64,000 nucleotides of DNA from an uncultured Mobiluncus sp. (lineage in GTDB: Bacteria > Actinomycetota > Actinomycetes > Actinomycetales > Actinomycetaceae). Below are positions 1 to 8,853 of this stretch, piece after piece. The notes under the pieces were generated by a model, which saw only the letters and a list, made by a program, of their open reading frames with translations, was not told the origin of the DNA and made no database searches. The position numbers and the translations under genes were made by a program. Position 1 is the stretch's first letter; each line of letters starts with the position of its first letter. The stretch spans positions 139,792 through 203,791 of the forward strand of contig NZ_CABTWO010000001.1 in NCBI RefSeq assembly GCF_902488535.1. Direction: 5' to 3'.

Positions 1-916
1 GGGAACAAAACGCCAGCGACCACGGCATTTCCAGCCCTTGTGCGGACAGATGCCGGTTAATGGCTAAGGCTATGGCGAGGTGTTGAGCCAGGTAGGTCCA
101 GCCCTGCCCCAGGGCGTCTTGCTCGCGGGTCACCACCGGCAAAGCGTTGAGGGCTTCGGGGGAAAAGTCTGTCAGGCGCTGGCGCAAGGGGACGCGGGGG
201 CGGCTGACCGGAGTGTCAAAACGGTCGTCGAACAGGGCCGGTTTCCGCACCGTCGGGGAAGCCGCGGCTGTGCTGTGGGCAGAGAGGGACGGCCCGGAAT
301 GCCGCGCCATTTCCAGGGGAATCGAATGCGTTACGTAAACCAGGTGAACCGGTGAGGGTGACGCCGCGGAGGATTGGTCAGAAGTGGGAGTCACGTTTAG
401 GTCCCGGGCTGCCGCCGCGATAGCGCGGGCATTAGCGCTGACGAATCCGGGGGTGTTCGCAAAAGGCCGCACTCGGTCCAGCGTGACTTCACCGGCCACC
501 TCGGGGCGGGCAGCGCGCAGGTCAGCGAGCGCCTGGGCCAGGTTTTCCCGGTATTGTCGGCATCCCGAATAACACGTGTAAGCGGTAGTAAACAGCGTCA
601 AAATCCGCCGCGCTCCCCGGTCAACCAAGTCAATGAGGCTTTCGCTGAAATACGGGTGCCAGTTACGGTTGCCTACCGCATAGAGGAGGTCATCGCCGAG
701 GCGTTGGTGCAGGCTGGCCAGCAGCTCGGCGTTGCGGGCATTAATGGGGGAAATGCCGTCAAAAAGTCGATAGTGCCCGCCGACTTGTTCCAGGCGAGAA
801 TCGGGAATACCTGCCCCGCCGGTAGCATTGCGCAAAAACGGCAGCACGTCCTCGGGACCGTTCGGACCACCGTAGCTGACCAGCAGCAACGCATCATAAG
901 GAGCCAAACTATTCAT
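1..916 (-). CDS. hemH: Ferrochelatase (coproporphyrin ferrochelatase type), C-terminus beyond the window
   Basis: Inserts iron into the porphyrin ring near the end of haem synthesis; in actinobacteria the substrate is normally coproporphyrin III (CpfC). Reading leftward from ATG at 914-916, the protein opens MNSLAPYDALLLVSYGGP, the family's N-terminal SYGGP motif, and later has CRQYRENL and THSIP, the latter carrying the conserved histidine near the iron site. The frame stays open to position 1, about 305 codons, so the C-terminus is missing. Only 5 bp separate its start from the hemA stop, so the two are probably one leftward operon. It is divergent from hemE. The family call is secure; the coproporphyrin preference is inferred from the phylum. 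Confidence 0.9.
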   Translation of the reverse strand, partial: MNSLAPYDALLLVSYGGPNGPEDVLPFLRNATGGAGIPDSRLEQVGGHYRLFDGISPINARNAELLASLHQRLGDDLLYAVGNRNWHPYFSESLIDLVDRGARRILTLFTTAYTCYSGCRQYRENLAQALADLRAARPEVAGEVTLDRVRPFANTPGFVSANARAIAAAARDLNVTPTSDQSSAASPSPVHLVYVTHSIPLEMARHSGPSLSAHSTAAASPTVRKPALFDDRFDTPVSRPRVPLRQRLTDFSPEALNALPVVTREQDALGQGWTYLAQHLAIALAINRHLSAQGLEMPWSLAFCS

Positions 917-921
917 GCAAA

Positions 922-2208
922 TTACCTGACTTCAGCATTCAGCGCGGCTTCGAGTACCTCGGGGATCAGTCCCCACACGGTCGCTAGGGCATCAACCCAC
1001 TCGGAGCCCAAGCCTGCCTCGGCCGCCATGTGGGCGGAAACAGTAGGAGTATGCGCCAGTTTGGCAATGACGTGGTGAATCGCGGCCTCCGCGGCCTCGC
1101 GAGAAATCATGTCGCCAGCGGGAAGTCTGTCAATCTCGGCCGCAGCCGCCTGCTGGAAAATGGCGCGAAGTTGGACAATAGCCGGATCCATGTGCCGTGC
1201 GGCCACCGCCGCGTCATACTCACTCAAACCTTGTTCAATAATTTCGTGCGCCCGACGCACTTGGGACACCGCCAAAGCCGGAACCCGGTGGCGAATATCC
1301 TCCAAATCCCACAACGCGACTCCCGGCAGGTCTCGCACGCTTTCCTCGACGTCACGATGTAGCGCCAGGTCCAAAATGGTCAAGGAACTCTCCGGACCCG
1401 ACAAGCTGTCGCGCACCTGTTCGCGGCGCAGCACCGGGGCGCCGATTCCCCGCGCGGTGACGACCAAATCCGCCTGTCGCAGCGCAGGCACTAAATCAGC
1501 GGCGGGAACGACGCGGGTTCCGTGATTCTTGGCAAATGCCGTGACCCGCTCGGAAGTCGAAATATTGGCGATGTCGCGCACCCCGCGGGCACGCAGCTGA
1601 GCGACCGTACTTCCGGCATAAGCGCCGGTGCCGACCAAAAGAACTTGTGCCTGTCGCCATTCGGGCAGCCGCCCGCTCGCCTCCGCCACGTCCAACCCCA
1701 CGGAAACCACGGAACGCCCTAGTCCGGTCAGTTCAGTTTTGCTGGCGACCTTACGCGCGGTGGACAGCGCCCCCTCAAACATCCGCACCATCAGCCCGTG
1801 CACTTCCCCCAAGTCTTGGGCTCGCGTGAAGGAACGGCGTACCTGACCCGCGACCTCGGCCTCGCCCACCACCATGGAATCCAATCCCGCGGCAACCCGA
1901 TACAGGTGCTCGGCGACCGCGCGACCCTCAATGAAATTCCAGGCCAGAGCGTCGTTTTCGGCATGAGGCGGGTGGGGAGCTTCGAGCTGTTGAGTTTCGG
2001 AGGGCAGTTCATGGGCGGGAACTAAGCGCACTCCCGGATCGGCCGAAGCATAAATTTCCACACGGTTACAGGTCGAGACCAGCACCAGGGAATGCACTCC
2101 CGGCGTCTCGAGCCATTCCGATTCCTTTTCTGCAGCTTGAGCCGCCGCCTGTGCCACTTCAGCCAAGCTGTGGGTCAGGTGATTGACGGTGTAAAGTTGA
2201 AAAGGCAT
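922..2208 (-). CDS. hemA: Glutamyl-tRNA reductase
   Basis: First committed step of C5-pathway haem synthesis: reduces glutamyl-tRNA to glutamate-1-semialdehyde with NADPH. Product 428 residues, normal length. The STCNRVEIY motif puts the catalytic cysteine near residue 47; a Rossmann motif (LLVGTGAYAGSTV) follows in the middle and the dimerisation helices fill the C-terminus. I chose ATG at 2206-2208 over the adjoining TTG at 2211. It pairs functionally with hemL (8854), which uses its product. It lies upstream of hemH on the same strand and is divergent from hemE; the 74-bp gap between hemA and hemE holds a possible iron-box operator. Confidence 0.95.
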   Translation of the reverse strand: MPFQLYTVNHLTHSLAEVAQAAAQAAEKESEWLETPGVHSLVLVSTCNRVEIYASADPGVRLVPAHELPSETQQLEAPHPPHAENDALAWNFIEGRAVAEHLYRVAAGLDSMVVGEAEVAGQVRRSFTRAQDLGEVHGLMVRMFEGALSTARKVASKTELTGLGRSVVSVGLDVAEASGRLPEWRQAQVLLVGTGAYAGSTVAQLRARGVRDIANISTSERVTAFAKNHGTRVVPAADLVPALRQADLVVTARGIGAPVLRREQVRDSLSGPESSLTILDLALHRDVEESVRDLPGVALWDLEDIRHRVPALAVSQVRRAHEIIEQGLSEYDAAVAARHMDPAIVQLRAIFQQAAAAEIDRLPAGDMISREAAEAAIHHVIAKLAHTPTVSAHMAAEAGLGSEWVDALATVWGLIPEVLEAALNAEVR

Positions 2209-2249
2209 CAACCTTTTTATACCTTAAATATATTAACCCCCGCAAAACA

Positions 2250-2268
2250 GTTAGTAAGGCAATCCTAA
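2250..2268. promoter_or_regulatory. Possible DtxR/IdeR-type iron box between hemA and hemE
   Basis: GTTAGTAAGGCAATCCTAA matches the 19-bp DtxR/IdeR consensus TTAGGTTAGGCTAACCTAA at 13 of 19 positions by hand, with the right half best. It overlaps an 11-bp inverted repeat, CCTAA-G-TTAGG (2264-2274). The site lies in the short divergent gap and just upstream of the hemE ribosome binding site, where a repressor could act on both operons. Iron control of haem genes is well known in actinobacteria; binding here is inference. Confidence 0.35.
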
Positions 2269-2282
2269 GTTAGGAATATGTT

Positions 2283-3440
2283 TTGACTAGAGCCCCTCTG
2301 GGTCTTGACCCACTATTCTCCGGTTCGCGGATGCGTGCTGCGCTGAGCGGAATCAGACCGGTCACCACCCCGGTGTGGTTTATGCGCCAAGCCGGGCGTT
2401 CCCTACCGGAATACCGTGCCTTGCGTGAGGGAAAATCCATGCTCGCGGCCTGCACCACCCCCGAGGTTGCCGCCGAAATTACCCTCCAGCCGGTACGCCG
2501 CCACCACGTCGACGCGGCCGTGTTCTTTTCCGATATTGTGGTGCCGCTGTATTTGGCCGGCGCAAACATCGATATCGTGCCCGGCCGCGGACCGGTACTG
2601 AAACAGCCTCTGACCAGCGCCGCCGAGGTAGAAAAACTGACCGAACTGGAAGTTGCGGACTGGTCGGTCATCGAGCAAGCCGCCGCTCACGTGCGCCGCG
2701 AACTGCCTTATGAAAAAGTCCTGCTGGGATTCGCCGGAGCACCCTTCACCCTGGCGTCTTACCTGTTGGAAGCCGGCGGGCCGCGGCGGCGCGAATGCTT
2801 GGAAACCCGCGCTTTTATCGAGGCGGAACCCGCCGCCTGGACCAAACTGGCGACCTGGTGCGCGAAACTGTCCGGCCAGTTCATGAAAGCCCAGATCAAC
2901 GGTGGCGCCGAAGCGGTGCAGCTTTTCGATTCCTGGGCGGGGTCTCTGACAGCCGAGGAATACCGCCGCTTCGCCCTGCCCTATTCGTCACTAGCCTTTC
3001 AGGGTGCGCCGGGAGCCACGCACGTTCACTTTGGGGTCGGCACCGCTCACCTCATCGAAGCGATGGGTGAAATCGCCGAGGTCGTTTCCGTCAACTCCGA
3101 CTTGGGCTTGGATACCGCCGCGCGGCGCCTGCCCGGGAAAGTCCTGCAGGGCAACCTCGACCCGGACCTGCTGGTCCCCGCGGAACACCCGGCACAAACT
3201 GACGCCACCCCAACAGAGGCGAAACCGACTGACCACATGGAACGAGTCTGGCGCGAAGCCGAACAGGTCCTGCAGGCCGGGCTGGCCGCTCCCGCCCACA
3301 TTTTCAACTTGGGACACGGGGTGAGACCCGACACCGACCCCGGGGTACTGACCGAACTGACCGCGAGGATTCACGCTTGGCGAGCCCCGGCCACGTCCCC
3401 CACCGAAAACTCTCAAAAACCCACCAAACCCACCAGATAA
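2283..3440 (+). CDS. hemE: Uroporphyrinogen decarboxylase
   Basis: Converts uroporphyrinogen III to coproporphyrinogen III. Product 385 residues. All expected active-site residues are present: Arg35 and Arg39 in FMRQAGRSLPEYR, Asp84 in FFSDI, Tyr160 in APFTLASY, Ser217 in LFDSW and His345 in NLGHG. The start is TTG at 2283 with AGGA seven bases upstream; the nearest ATG in frame (2331) is also possible but leaves a poorer leader. A short insertion of about 20 residues (roughly 300-320) and a proline/threonine-rich C-terminal tail make it longer than usual. It precedes hemY by 21 bp. A second, degenerate homologue lies at 46108-47184. Confidence 0.95.
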   Translation: MTRAPLGLDPLFSGSRMRAALSGIRPVTTPVWFMRQAGRSLPEYRALREGKSMLAACTTPEVAAEITLQPVRRHHVDAAVFFSDIVVPLYLAGANIDIVPGRGPVLKQPLTSAAEVEKLTELEVADWSVIEQAAAHVRRELPYEKVLLGFAGAPFTLASYLLEAGGPRRRECLETRAFIEAEPAAWTKLATWCAKLSGQFMKAQINGGAEAVQLFDSWAGSLTAEEYRRFALPYSSLAFQGAPGATHVHFGVGTAHLIEAMGEIAEVVSVNSDLGLDTAARRLPGKVLQGNLDPDLLVPAEHPAQTDATPTEAKPTDHMERVWREAEQVLQAGLAAPAHIFNLGHGVRPDTDPGVLTELTARIHAWRAPATSPTENSQKPTKPTR

Positions 3441-3461
3441 CGCTTGTGAAGGGAAAACACC

Positions 3462-5003
3462 ATGGCTGACGAAGGCTTTGACATGATTATCCTCGGCGGC
3501 GGACTCGGCGCGCTGGCTGCCGGATACGCGGCGACAAAACGCGGGCTGCGCCCCCTCATCTTGGAGGAACGCGGACGCCCCGGCGGCCTGGTCTGTTCGG
3601 GAGTTTTCGGGGGAGCCACCGTGGATATCGGGGCTGAATCCTACGCCACTCGCACCCCCGAAGTCACCGAGCTGTGCCGGGAACTGGGTTTGAACCCGGT
3701 CGCCCCCCACAGCGACTCCTGGGTGTGGGACCACGGCCGCAACGATGCCGTGCGGATTCCCTTCGGAACTCTGGGGATTCCCGCCGACCTTGACGACCCG
3801 GTATTCGTGGAGGGACTGACCCACATCGCCGGGCCACAAGCCCTGGAGCGCGCCCGACAGGATTTGACGCTGCCCGCGGAAGTCGGCGCGGACGCGAAAA
3901 GTTTTGGGGAACTGGTAGAAGCCCGGCTGGGGAAAGCCGTGCTGGACGCGTTCGTGACCCCGTTCGCGGGAGGCATTCACTCCACGCACCCCAACGGGCT
4001 GGATCCCGACCGGGTCGCACCGGGATTGCGCGCCGCCCTGGCACGCACCGGGTCACTGACCAAGGCGGTGGCCGCCACCCGTAAACCCAACTCAATCGTG
4101 GTGATGATGCCCGAAGGCGGCATGTTCAAGCTGGTAGACGAGCTGGTGAAACGTATTACCGACGCGGGGGGACGCATCGACAACCACGTACGGGTCATGC
4201 ATGTCGAAGCCGGTATCGGAGCGGAGAACCCGCGCTGGGTCGTGTGGTGCAAACACACGATTTCCAACACCAAGTACCAGGGCGGGCCGCCGGAAGAAAC
4301 CGGTAACGCTTTCGGGTTGGCGACCGACCGGATTGTGGTGGCGCTGCCGGGCAACAGTGCATTGAAGGTGCTGAACTCGGCCGCGGCCTCGATGCTGCGT
4401 CAGAAGTTCCACGCCGAACGCGACCACCGGGACGCCACCCTACGGTTTGACGCGGCGGCTTTGGAAGAAATCGGCGATTTGACCACCGGATTTCAGCTGC
4501 ATAAAGGCACCCACGTGATGAATGTGACCCTGGCAGTCAATGCACCCCAGCTGGACAACCCGCCGCGCGGGTCGGGCATGTTGGTCGGGCCTCCGCCCTG
4601 CGGACCTGATGAGGACCCGAACGTGTTGCAGGCCAAAGCCATCACGAACTATTCCGCGAAATGGCCCGGCACGATGGCGGGAGCTGCCCCCCACACGCAT
4701 ATCCTGCGGATTTCCTACGGTCGAGAAGGCGACCCGGACGGTTTTGTCTACCAGATTACGGTGGAGCGGGCTTTGGCTGACGCGTCGCGGATGCTGGGAG
4801 TGGAACTGACGATGGACCAGGTCCTGGATTCGCGCCGCATCTTTTGGGGCGACGCCATGACCCACCCCAACGCCGAGGAACGCGCCGTGCTCAACCAGAT
4901 TGCCGCCGCGGCCCAGCGCGTGGAGGGCTTGGATCTGGAAGGTGCGTTGTTTGCTGGGACCGGGATTACCGCCGTGGTCGCTCGTGGATTGCAGTTTCAA
5001 TAG
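3462..5003 (+). CDS. hemY: Coproporphyrinogen/protoporphyrinogen III oxidase, FAD-dependent
   Basis: Oxygen-dependent flavoprotein that aromatises the porphyrinogen; in Gram-positive bacteria it acts on coproporphyrinogen III (also called CgoX). Product 513 residues. The N-terminus has the FAD dinucleotide-binding motif ILGGGLGALAAGYAA, followed by the expected ERGRPGG and GAESYATRTPE segments; the C-terminus has GALFAGTGI, the usual second flavin-contact region. ATG at 3462 follows a GAAGGGAAA ribosome binding site. It forms an operon with hemE. Many actinobacterial loci carry hemQ/chdC next to these genes; here the next gene is vapC instead and no hemQ is seen in the window. Confidence 0.92.
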   Translation: MADEGFDMIILGGGLGALAAGYAATKRGLRPLILEERGRPGGLVCSGVFGGATVDIGAESYATRTPEVTELCRELGLNPVAPHSDSWVWDHGRNDAVRIPFGTLGIPADLDDPVFVEGLTHIAGPQALERARQDLTLPAEVGADAKSFGELVEARLGKAVLDAFVTPFAGGIHSTHPNGLDPDRVAPGLRAALARTGSLTKAVAATRKPNSIVVMMPEGGMFKLVDELVKRITDAGGRIDNHVRVMHVEAGIGAENPRWVVWCKHTISNTKYQGGPPEETGNAFGLATDRIVVALPGNSALKVLNSAAASMLRQKFHAERDHRDATLRFDAAALEEIGDLTTGFQLHKGTHVMNVTLAVNAPQLDNPPRGSGMLVGPPPCGPDEDPNVLQAKAITNYSAKWPGTMAGAAPHTHILRISYGREGDPDGFVYQITVERALADASRMLGVELTMDQVLDSRRIFWGDAMTHPNAEERAVLNQIAAAAQRVEGLDLEGALFAGTGITAVVARGLQFQ

Positions 5004-5041
5004 GCCGATTCATAAGGGCGGGGCGCACGGTTGCCGGGCGC

Positions 5042-5413
5042 TCACGCGGCGATGACGTCGGTTGCGCTGAAGTCCGTGCCTTTGAACAGTAGCGGTTCGT
5101 TCAGGGCGCGGGAGGCGGCGTAGGAAAAACAGTCCCCGAAGTTGAGTTTGGCTGGAGAGCCCGAGCCGCGCGCGAAATTCTGGATGGCGTAGCGAGCCCA
5201 ATAGAGGTGGTTTTGATCCACGGGGGTGATTTCAATACCTAGGGCGTGGAGAACCTGTGGTGGATCACCGTACTTGCGCGCTACGAGTTCGAATTCAACT
5301 GCGGTTCCCGCACTGATTTTCGTGTTGTCGCTACGGAGGATTTTTTCGAGATATTCTCGGTAGCCGGGTTCCTTAGCCATAATGGCGATTAAAACTGAGG
5401 TGTCTACAATCAC
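5042..5413 (-). CDS. vapC: PIN-domain ribonuclease toxin, VapC family
   Basis: Probable toxin of a type II toxin-antitoxin pair; VapC proteins are Mg2+-dependent RNases that usually cut tRNA or rRNA. Product 123 residues, normal for the family. PIN-domain acidic residues are visible: Asp4 in MIVDTSVL, a middle Glu in AVEFELVARK, and Asp in NFGDCFSYAAS; FKGTDF near the end supplies the last conserved acid. The start is GTG at 5411-5413, overlapping the vapB stop (GTGA), as expected for translational coupling. It is convergent with hemY, 38 bp away. Confidence 0.85.
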   Translation of the reverse strand: MIVDTSVLIAIMAKEPGYREYLEKILRSDNTKISAGTAVEFELVARKYGDPPQVLHALGIEITPVDQNHLYWARYAIQNFARGSGSPAKLNFGDCFSYAASRALNEPLLFKGTDFSATDVIAA

Positions 5414-5655
5414 TTCGGTAATCCGTCCTCATCGTAGAGGTCGTCATCAGTCAAGAAGGTAATCCCTTCCTCCTCCACTTGGGCTTGAATTTCCCTGATG
5501 GCCTGCAGTTTTTCCTCATAAGTCGGTCGGCGCGTGGTCTCGAGTTCCCGCTGGGCCAGTTCGCGCACCACGGCGGTCATAGTCATGCCTTTACGTTTCG
5601 CGAGCTCGCGAACGTTTTCATACACCTGGGGATCTTTGATAGTCAGCATCGGCAT
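5410..5655 (-). CDS. vapB: VapB-type antitoxin
   Basis: 81-residue partner of the PIN toxin, expected to neutralise it and repress the operon. The N-terminal half (MPMLTIKDPQVYENVRELAK then KGMTMTAVVRELAQREL) has the strand-helix-helix pattern of a ribbon-helix-helix DNA-binding domain of the Rv0623-like class; the acidic C-terminus (FLTDDDLYDEDG) is the likely toxin-wrapping tail. The stop overlaps the vapC start by 4 bp. A near-perfect inverted repeat lies 8 bp upstream. Confidence 0.82.
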   Translation of the reverse strand: MPMLTIKDPQVYENVRELAKRKGMTMTAVVRELAQRELETTRRPTYEEKLQAIREIQAQVEEEGITFLTDDDLYDEDGLPK

Positions 5656-5662
5656 AGAAAAA

Positions 5663-5682
5663 TTCTACCATGAATGCTAGAA
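5663..5682. promoter_or_regulatory. Probable VapB operator (inverted repeat)
   Basis: TTCTACCAT-GA-ATGCTAGAA: 9-bp arms with 8 of 9 positions matching, separated by 2 bp and starting 8 bp upstream of the vapB ATG. Position and symmetry fit the autoregulatory operators of vapBC modules. Binding is inferred. Confidence 0.5.
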
Positions 5683-5746
5683 AAATGGGAGGTTGGTTTG
5701 CCGCTCCGGTTACAACTTAACCCTGCTTTGTCCTAAGCTAGAGCTT

Positions 5747-6868
5747 ATGCAAACGATTGGCAGCGCTGAGCGTCCGCTCGTGATTGGCACCCGGGCCTCT
5801 GCCCTAGCTTTGACCCAAACCCGCACGGTGGCATCCGACCTACAACAGCGTGGACTGCACGTGAACGTCCAGACCTTTACCACGGAGGGCGACATCAACC
5901 GGGCTTCCCTAGCTAGCCTCGGCGGAGTCGGCGTGTTCGCGGCGGCTCTGCGGGTGGCGCTGCTGGAGGGCCACTGCGACCTGGTGGTGCATTCGCTGAA
6001 AGACCTGCCCACCGTGCCCGTAGACGGTCTGGTGGTGGCGGCCACCCCGACTCGTGAAGATCCGGGGGACGTGCTGGTGGCGCGCGACAATCTCGGGTTG
6101 GCGGACTTGCCCGCCGGTTCGCGCCTGGGAACCGGCTCGCCGCGCCGGGCCCGCCAGATTGCTGCCGCACGCCCGGATATTACGTTGGTAGACATTCGCG
6201 GCAACGTCCCTACGCGAGTCGGACGGGTGAAAGGTTTGGCTACCGTGGCTGAACGGGCCGGCCTGCAGCCGGGCAAGGCCGCGGAAGATTTGGACGGGGT
6301 GGTGCTGGCACGAGCCGGGTTGCGCCGCTTGGGATTGGACGAGGCCATCACGGACTCCTTGGAAGGCACGGTGATTCCGGCCGGTGGACAGGGCGCGCTA
6401 GCCCTGGAAACCCGCCCCGAACTGTTGGACGCCGCAGAAGGGCGAAACTTCGCCCAAATCCTCAAGTTTGTGGACGACGAACCCACCCGTTTAGAGGTCA
6501 GTGCGGAACGCGCCCTGTTGCGTTACCTGGAGGCCGGCTGCGCCGCGCCCTTGGGTGTGCGAGGAATGGTGACCTGGGACAACCGTGTCGAAGCGCCCTC
6601 GGGACGCCTGGAACTGACTGCCCGAGTGATCGGAAATCAGGGCGAAGTCTTGGAAGTCAACGGGGAAACCACCGTGTTGCTGGGGGCTGAAGCCGCGCAG
6701 CGTGATTTCGCGCTGGCCGCTGCCCAACAGTTGGGGGTGGATTTGGCTGGGGAACTGTTAGCGGCCGGAGCAGCAACAATCGCCGACCTCAAGGCCGCTA
6801 AACCCGAGACAACCCAGAGTGGTGCGAATCAGACTGTAGATAATGAAAAGGAATTGTGGGGGGAATAA
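5747..6868 (+). CDS. hemC: Hydroxymethylbilane synthase (porphobilinogen deaminase)
   Basis: Joins four porphobilinogens into hydroxymethylbilane. Product 373 residues from ATG at 5747; upstream TTG starts exist but the conserved IGTRASALALTQ begins 10 residues after this ATG. HSLKDLPT, GTGSPRRARQ and the cofactor-attachment cysteine in YLEAGCAAPLG (Cys265) are present. The C-terminus is extended by about 30 residues. It begins a tight rightward group hemC-hemD-hemB-hemL; the gap to hemD is 6 bp. Confidence 0.95.
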   Translation: MQTIGSAERPLVIGTRASALALTQTRTVASDLQQRGLHVNVQTFTTEGDINRASLASLGGVGVFAAALRVALLEGHCDLVVHSLKDLPTVPVDGLVVAATPTREDPGDVLVARDNLGLADLPAGSRLGTGSPRRARQIAAARPDITLVDIRGNVPTRVGRVKGLATVAERAGLQPGKAAEDLDGVVLARAGLRRLGLDEAITDSLEGTVIPAGGQGALALETRPELLDAAEGRNFAQILKFVDDEPTRLEVSAERALLRYLEAGCAAPLGVRGMVTWDNRVEAPSGRLELTARVIGNQGEVLEVNGETTVLLGAEAAQRDFALAAAQQLGVDLAGELLAAGAATIADLKAAKPETTQSGANQTVDNEKELWGE

Positions 6869-6874
6869 CATTTG

Positions 6875-7633
6875 ATGAAACCTAAACTGTTGGTGCCCAG
6901 AGTACCGGGAGACGTGTTGGCACAGGGACTGGAAAAGGCGGGGCTGCCGGTGGTGTGCGCGCCCGTGACCGAAAAAGTGCCCACCCCCAGCGAGGACTGG
7001 TTTGAGCCGATGCAGCGGCTGCAGAGCGGGGAATACGACTGGGTTGTGCTCTCTAGCGTGGCAACAGCCACGTTCCTGGACGCTCACTACGACTTGGAAG
7101 ATTTGTTTGCTCAAGTGCAGGTCGCAGCCGTGGGTGCCGCCACCGCCGAAGCCATCCGTCAGCTTGACGGTCATGTTGACTTGGTTGGGCCCGATCCGGC
7201 CTGTGCCGAGTCGCTGGTCAAGGTGTTTCCGGAGGGAACCGGAACGGTGCTGCTACCCGGTGCAGTTGGGGCGGCACCGACCTTGGGGCAAGGGCTGACC
7301 CGCAAGGGGTATAACGTGGAAAAGCTCCGGCTCTATGAATCCGTGTCCCTGCCCGATTTACCGCTGGAATGGGAGACCGCCCTAGCTTCCGGAGCGCTGA
7401 CCTACGTGTTGATTACAGCCGGTTCGGTGGCACACGCCGCCCATCAACTGCTGACGAAAGCCGGCGTGAAACAATGGCCTGAACCCATCGCTTTCGGGAA
7501 ATCTTCCGCCGCTGTGCTGCGGGAACTGGGCTGGTCAGCCGCCGAGGTTTGTGAAACCACGAACACCGAAGGGGTCGTTCGGGCTTACGAGGACGCTGTT
7601 AGAGAGCAAGAAAAGAAAGCCGCACAAGATTAG
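6875..7633 (+). CDS. hemD: Uroporphyrinogen-III synthase
   Basis: Closes and inverts ring D of hydroxymethylbilane to give uroporphyrinogen III. Product 252 residues from ATG at 6875 (a TTG codon directly before it could also start). The family is poorly conserved; the recognisable elements are DWVVLSSVATA near residue 67, AAVGAATAEAI near 97, and TYVLITAGSVAHA near 175, the usual S/T-containing loops of the two-lobed fold. The call rests on these and on the position between hemC and hemB. Confidence 0.85.
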   Translation: MKPKLLVPRVPGDVLAQGLEKAGLPVVCAPVTEKVPTPSEDWFEPMQRLQSGEYDWVVLSSVATATFLDAHYDLEDLFAQVQVAAVGAATAEAIRQLDGHVDLVGPDPACAESLVKVFPEGTGTVLLPGAVGAAPTLGQGLTRKGYNVEKLRLYESVSLPDLPLEWETALASGALTYVLITAGSVAHAAHQLLTKAGVKQWPEPIAFGKSSAAVLRELGWSAAEVCETTNTEGVVRAYEDAVREQEKKAAQD

Positions 7634-7642
7634 GGGATAACT

Positions 7643-8767
7643 ATGACAGGATTACCGCACGCCGCAAATTTGGGGGTAGGACCGACCACTCCGAGCGCTA
7701 CCGGAGGACGGCACACCGGGACTTGTGAAACCGAGGCCAAGGGCGGGACGAATGAAAAGGTCGTGCCCGCGCGGAAACTGCCCCACGGCCTGACCCCTTT
7801 TGTGCGTCCCCGCCGGTTGCGCACTTCCGTGGCGATGCGTCGCCTGGTGGCGGAAACCCGCTGGAGCCCTGAACAGCTGATCCTGCCCGTATTCGTGCGT
7901 GACGGGATTAGCGAACCGGTAGAGATTCCGTCCATGCCCGGCCAATATCAGCACACGCCCGAGTCTTTGGCGCAGTTGGGACGGGAAGCGGCGGATGCCG
8001 GCATCGGGGGCATGATTGTGTTCGGAGTCCCCACCGACGCTGACAAAGACGAAACCGGCTCGGCAGCTTGGGACCCCAACGGGATTCAAAACCGGGGCAT
8101 TGCCGCCCTCGCCGATGCGGTCGGGGACCAGCTGGTGGTTATGGCCGACACCTGCTTGGATGAGACGACTTCGCACGGGCATTGCGGGCCGCTGCGCCCT
8201 GACGGTGTGGTAGACAACGATTGGGCGGTGTCCTGTTACGCGGCCACGGCGGTGTCACAAGCGCGGGCCGGGGCGGTCGCGGTCGGCCCCAGCGGAATGA
8301 TGGACGGCCAGGTCGCCGCTATTCGTGAGGCTTTGGACGAAGCCGGATACAGTGACGTGGCGATTATGGCCTACTCCGCCAAATATGCGTCCGGCCTGTT
8401 CGGGCCGTTTCGGGACGCGGTCGGTTGTGCCCTGAAAGGCGACCGGCGCACCTATCAGCAGGACCCCGCCAACCGTCGTGAGGGACTGCGCGAAACCTTG
8501 CTGGACATTGAAGAAGGCGCCGACATGGTCATGGTTAAGCCCGCTTCGCTGTATCTGGACGTACTGGCTGACGTAGCCGCGGCTTCGCCGGTGCCGGTGG
8601 CCGCCTACCAGGTGTCCGGTGAATACGCGATGATTGAGGCGGCAGCCGCTAACGGCTGGATCGACCGTTCTCGCGTCATCGACGAGTCCCTGACCTCGAT
8701 TGTTCGGGCCGGGGCAGACATTGTGTTGACGTACTATGCGATTGAGGCGGCGCAAGGCTTGGCCTAA
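7643..8767 (+). CDS. hemB: Delta-aminolevulinic acid dehydratase (porphobilinogen synthase)
   Basis: Condenses two 5-aminolevulinates to porphobilinogen. Product 374 residues; the first 50 or so form a low-complexity extension not usual in the family. Both substrate-binding lysines are visible: Lys247 in AYSAKYAS and Lys299 in MVKPA. The metal segment reads DTCLDETTSHGHCG, so the middle of the three cysteines seen in zinc enzymes is Asp, as I recall for other actinobacterial HemB proteins. ATG at 7643 is 9 bp after the hemD stop. Confidence 0.95.
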   Translation: MTGLPHAANLGVGPTTPSATGGRHTGTCETEAKGGTNEKVVPARKLPHGLTPFVRPRRLRTSVAMRRLVAETRWSPEQLILPVFVRDGISEPVEIPSMPGQYQHTPESLAQLGREAADAGIGGMIVFGVPTDADKDETGSAAWDPNGIQNRGIAALADAVGDQLVVMADTCLDETTSHGHCGPLRPDGVVDNDWAVSCYAATAVSQARAGAVAVGPSGMMDGQVAAIREALDEAGYSDVAIMAYSAKYASGLFGPFRDAVGCALKGDRRTYQQDPANRREGLRETLLDIEEGADMVMVKPASLYLDVLADVAAASPVPVAAYQVSGEYAMIEAAAANGWIDRSRVIDESLTSIVRAGADIVLTYYAIEAAQGLA

Positions 8768-8853
8768 CTGAGTCCGTGCCACGGTGAGCTATCCGAACAC
8801 GTAACCCAAAAGACCTTGTGACACAGTACTTTCATCACCCAAAGGAGGGCAAA

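Noticed and set aside
2991..3989. Antisense open frame over hemE and hemY
   Set aside because: Both sense genes are well-supported enzymes; the antisense product is low-complexity Gly/Arg-rich, typical of GC-rich shadow frames.
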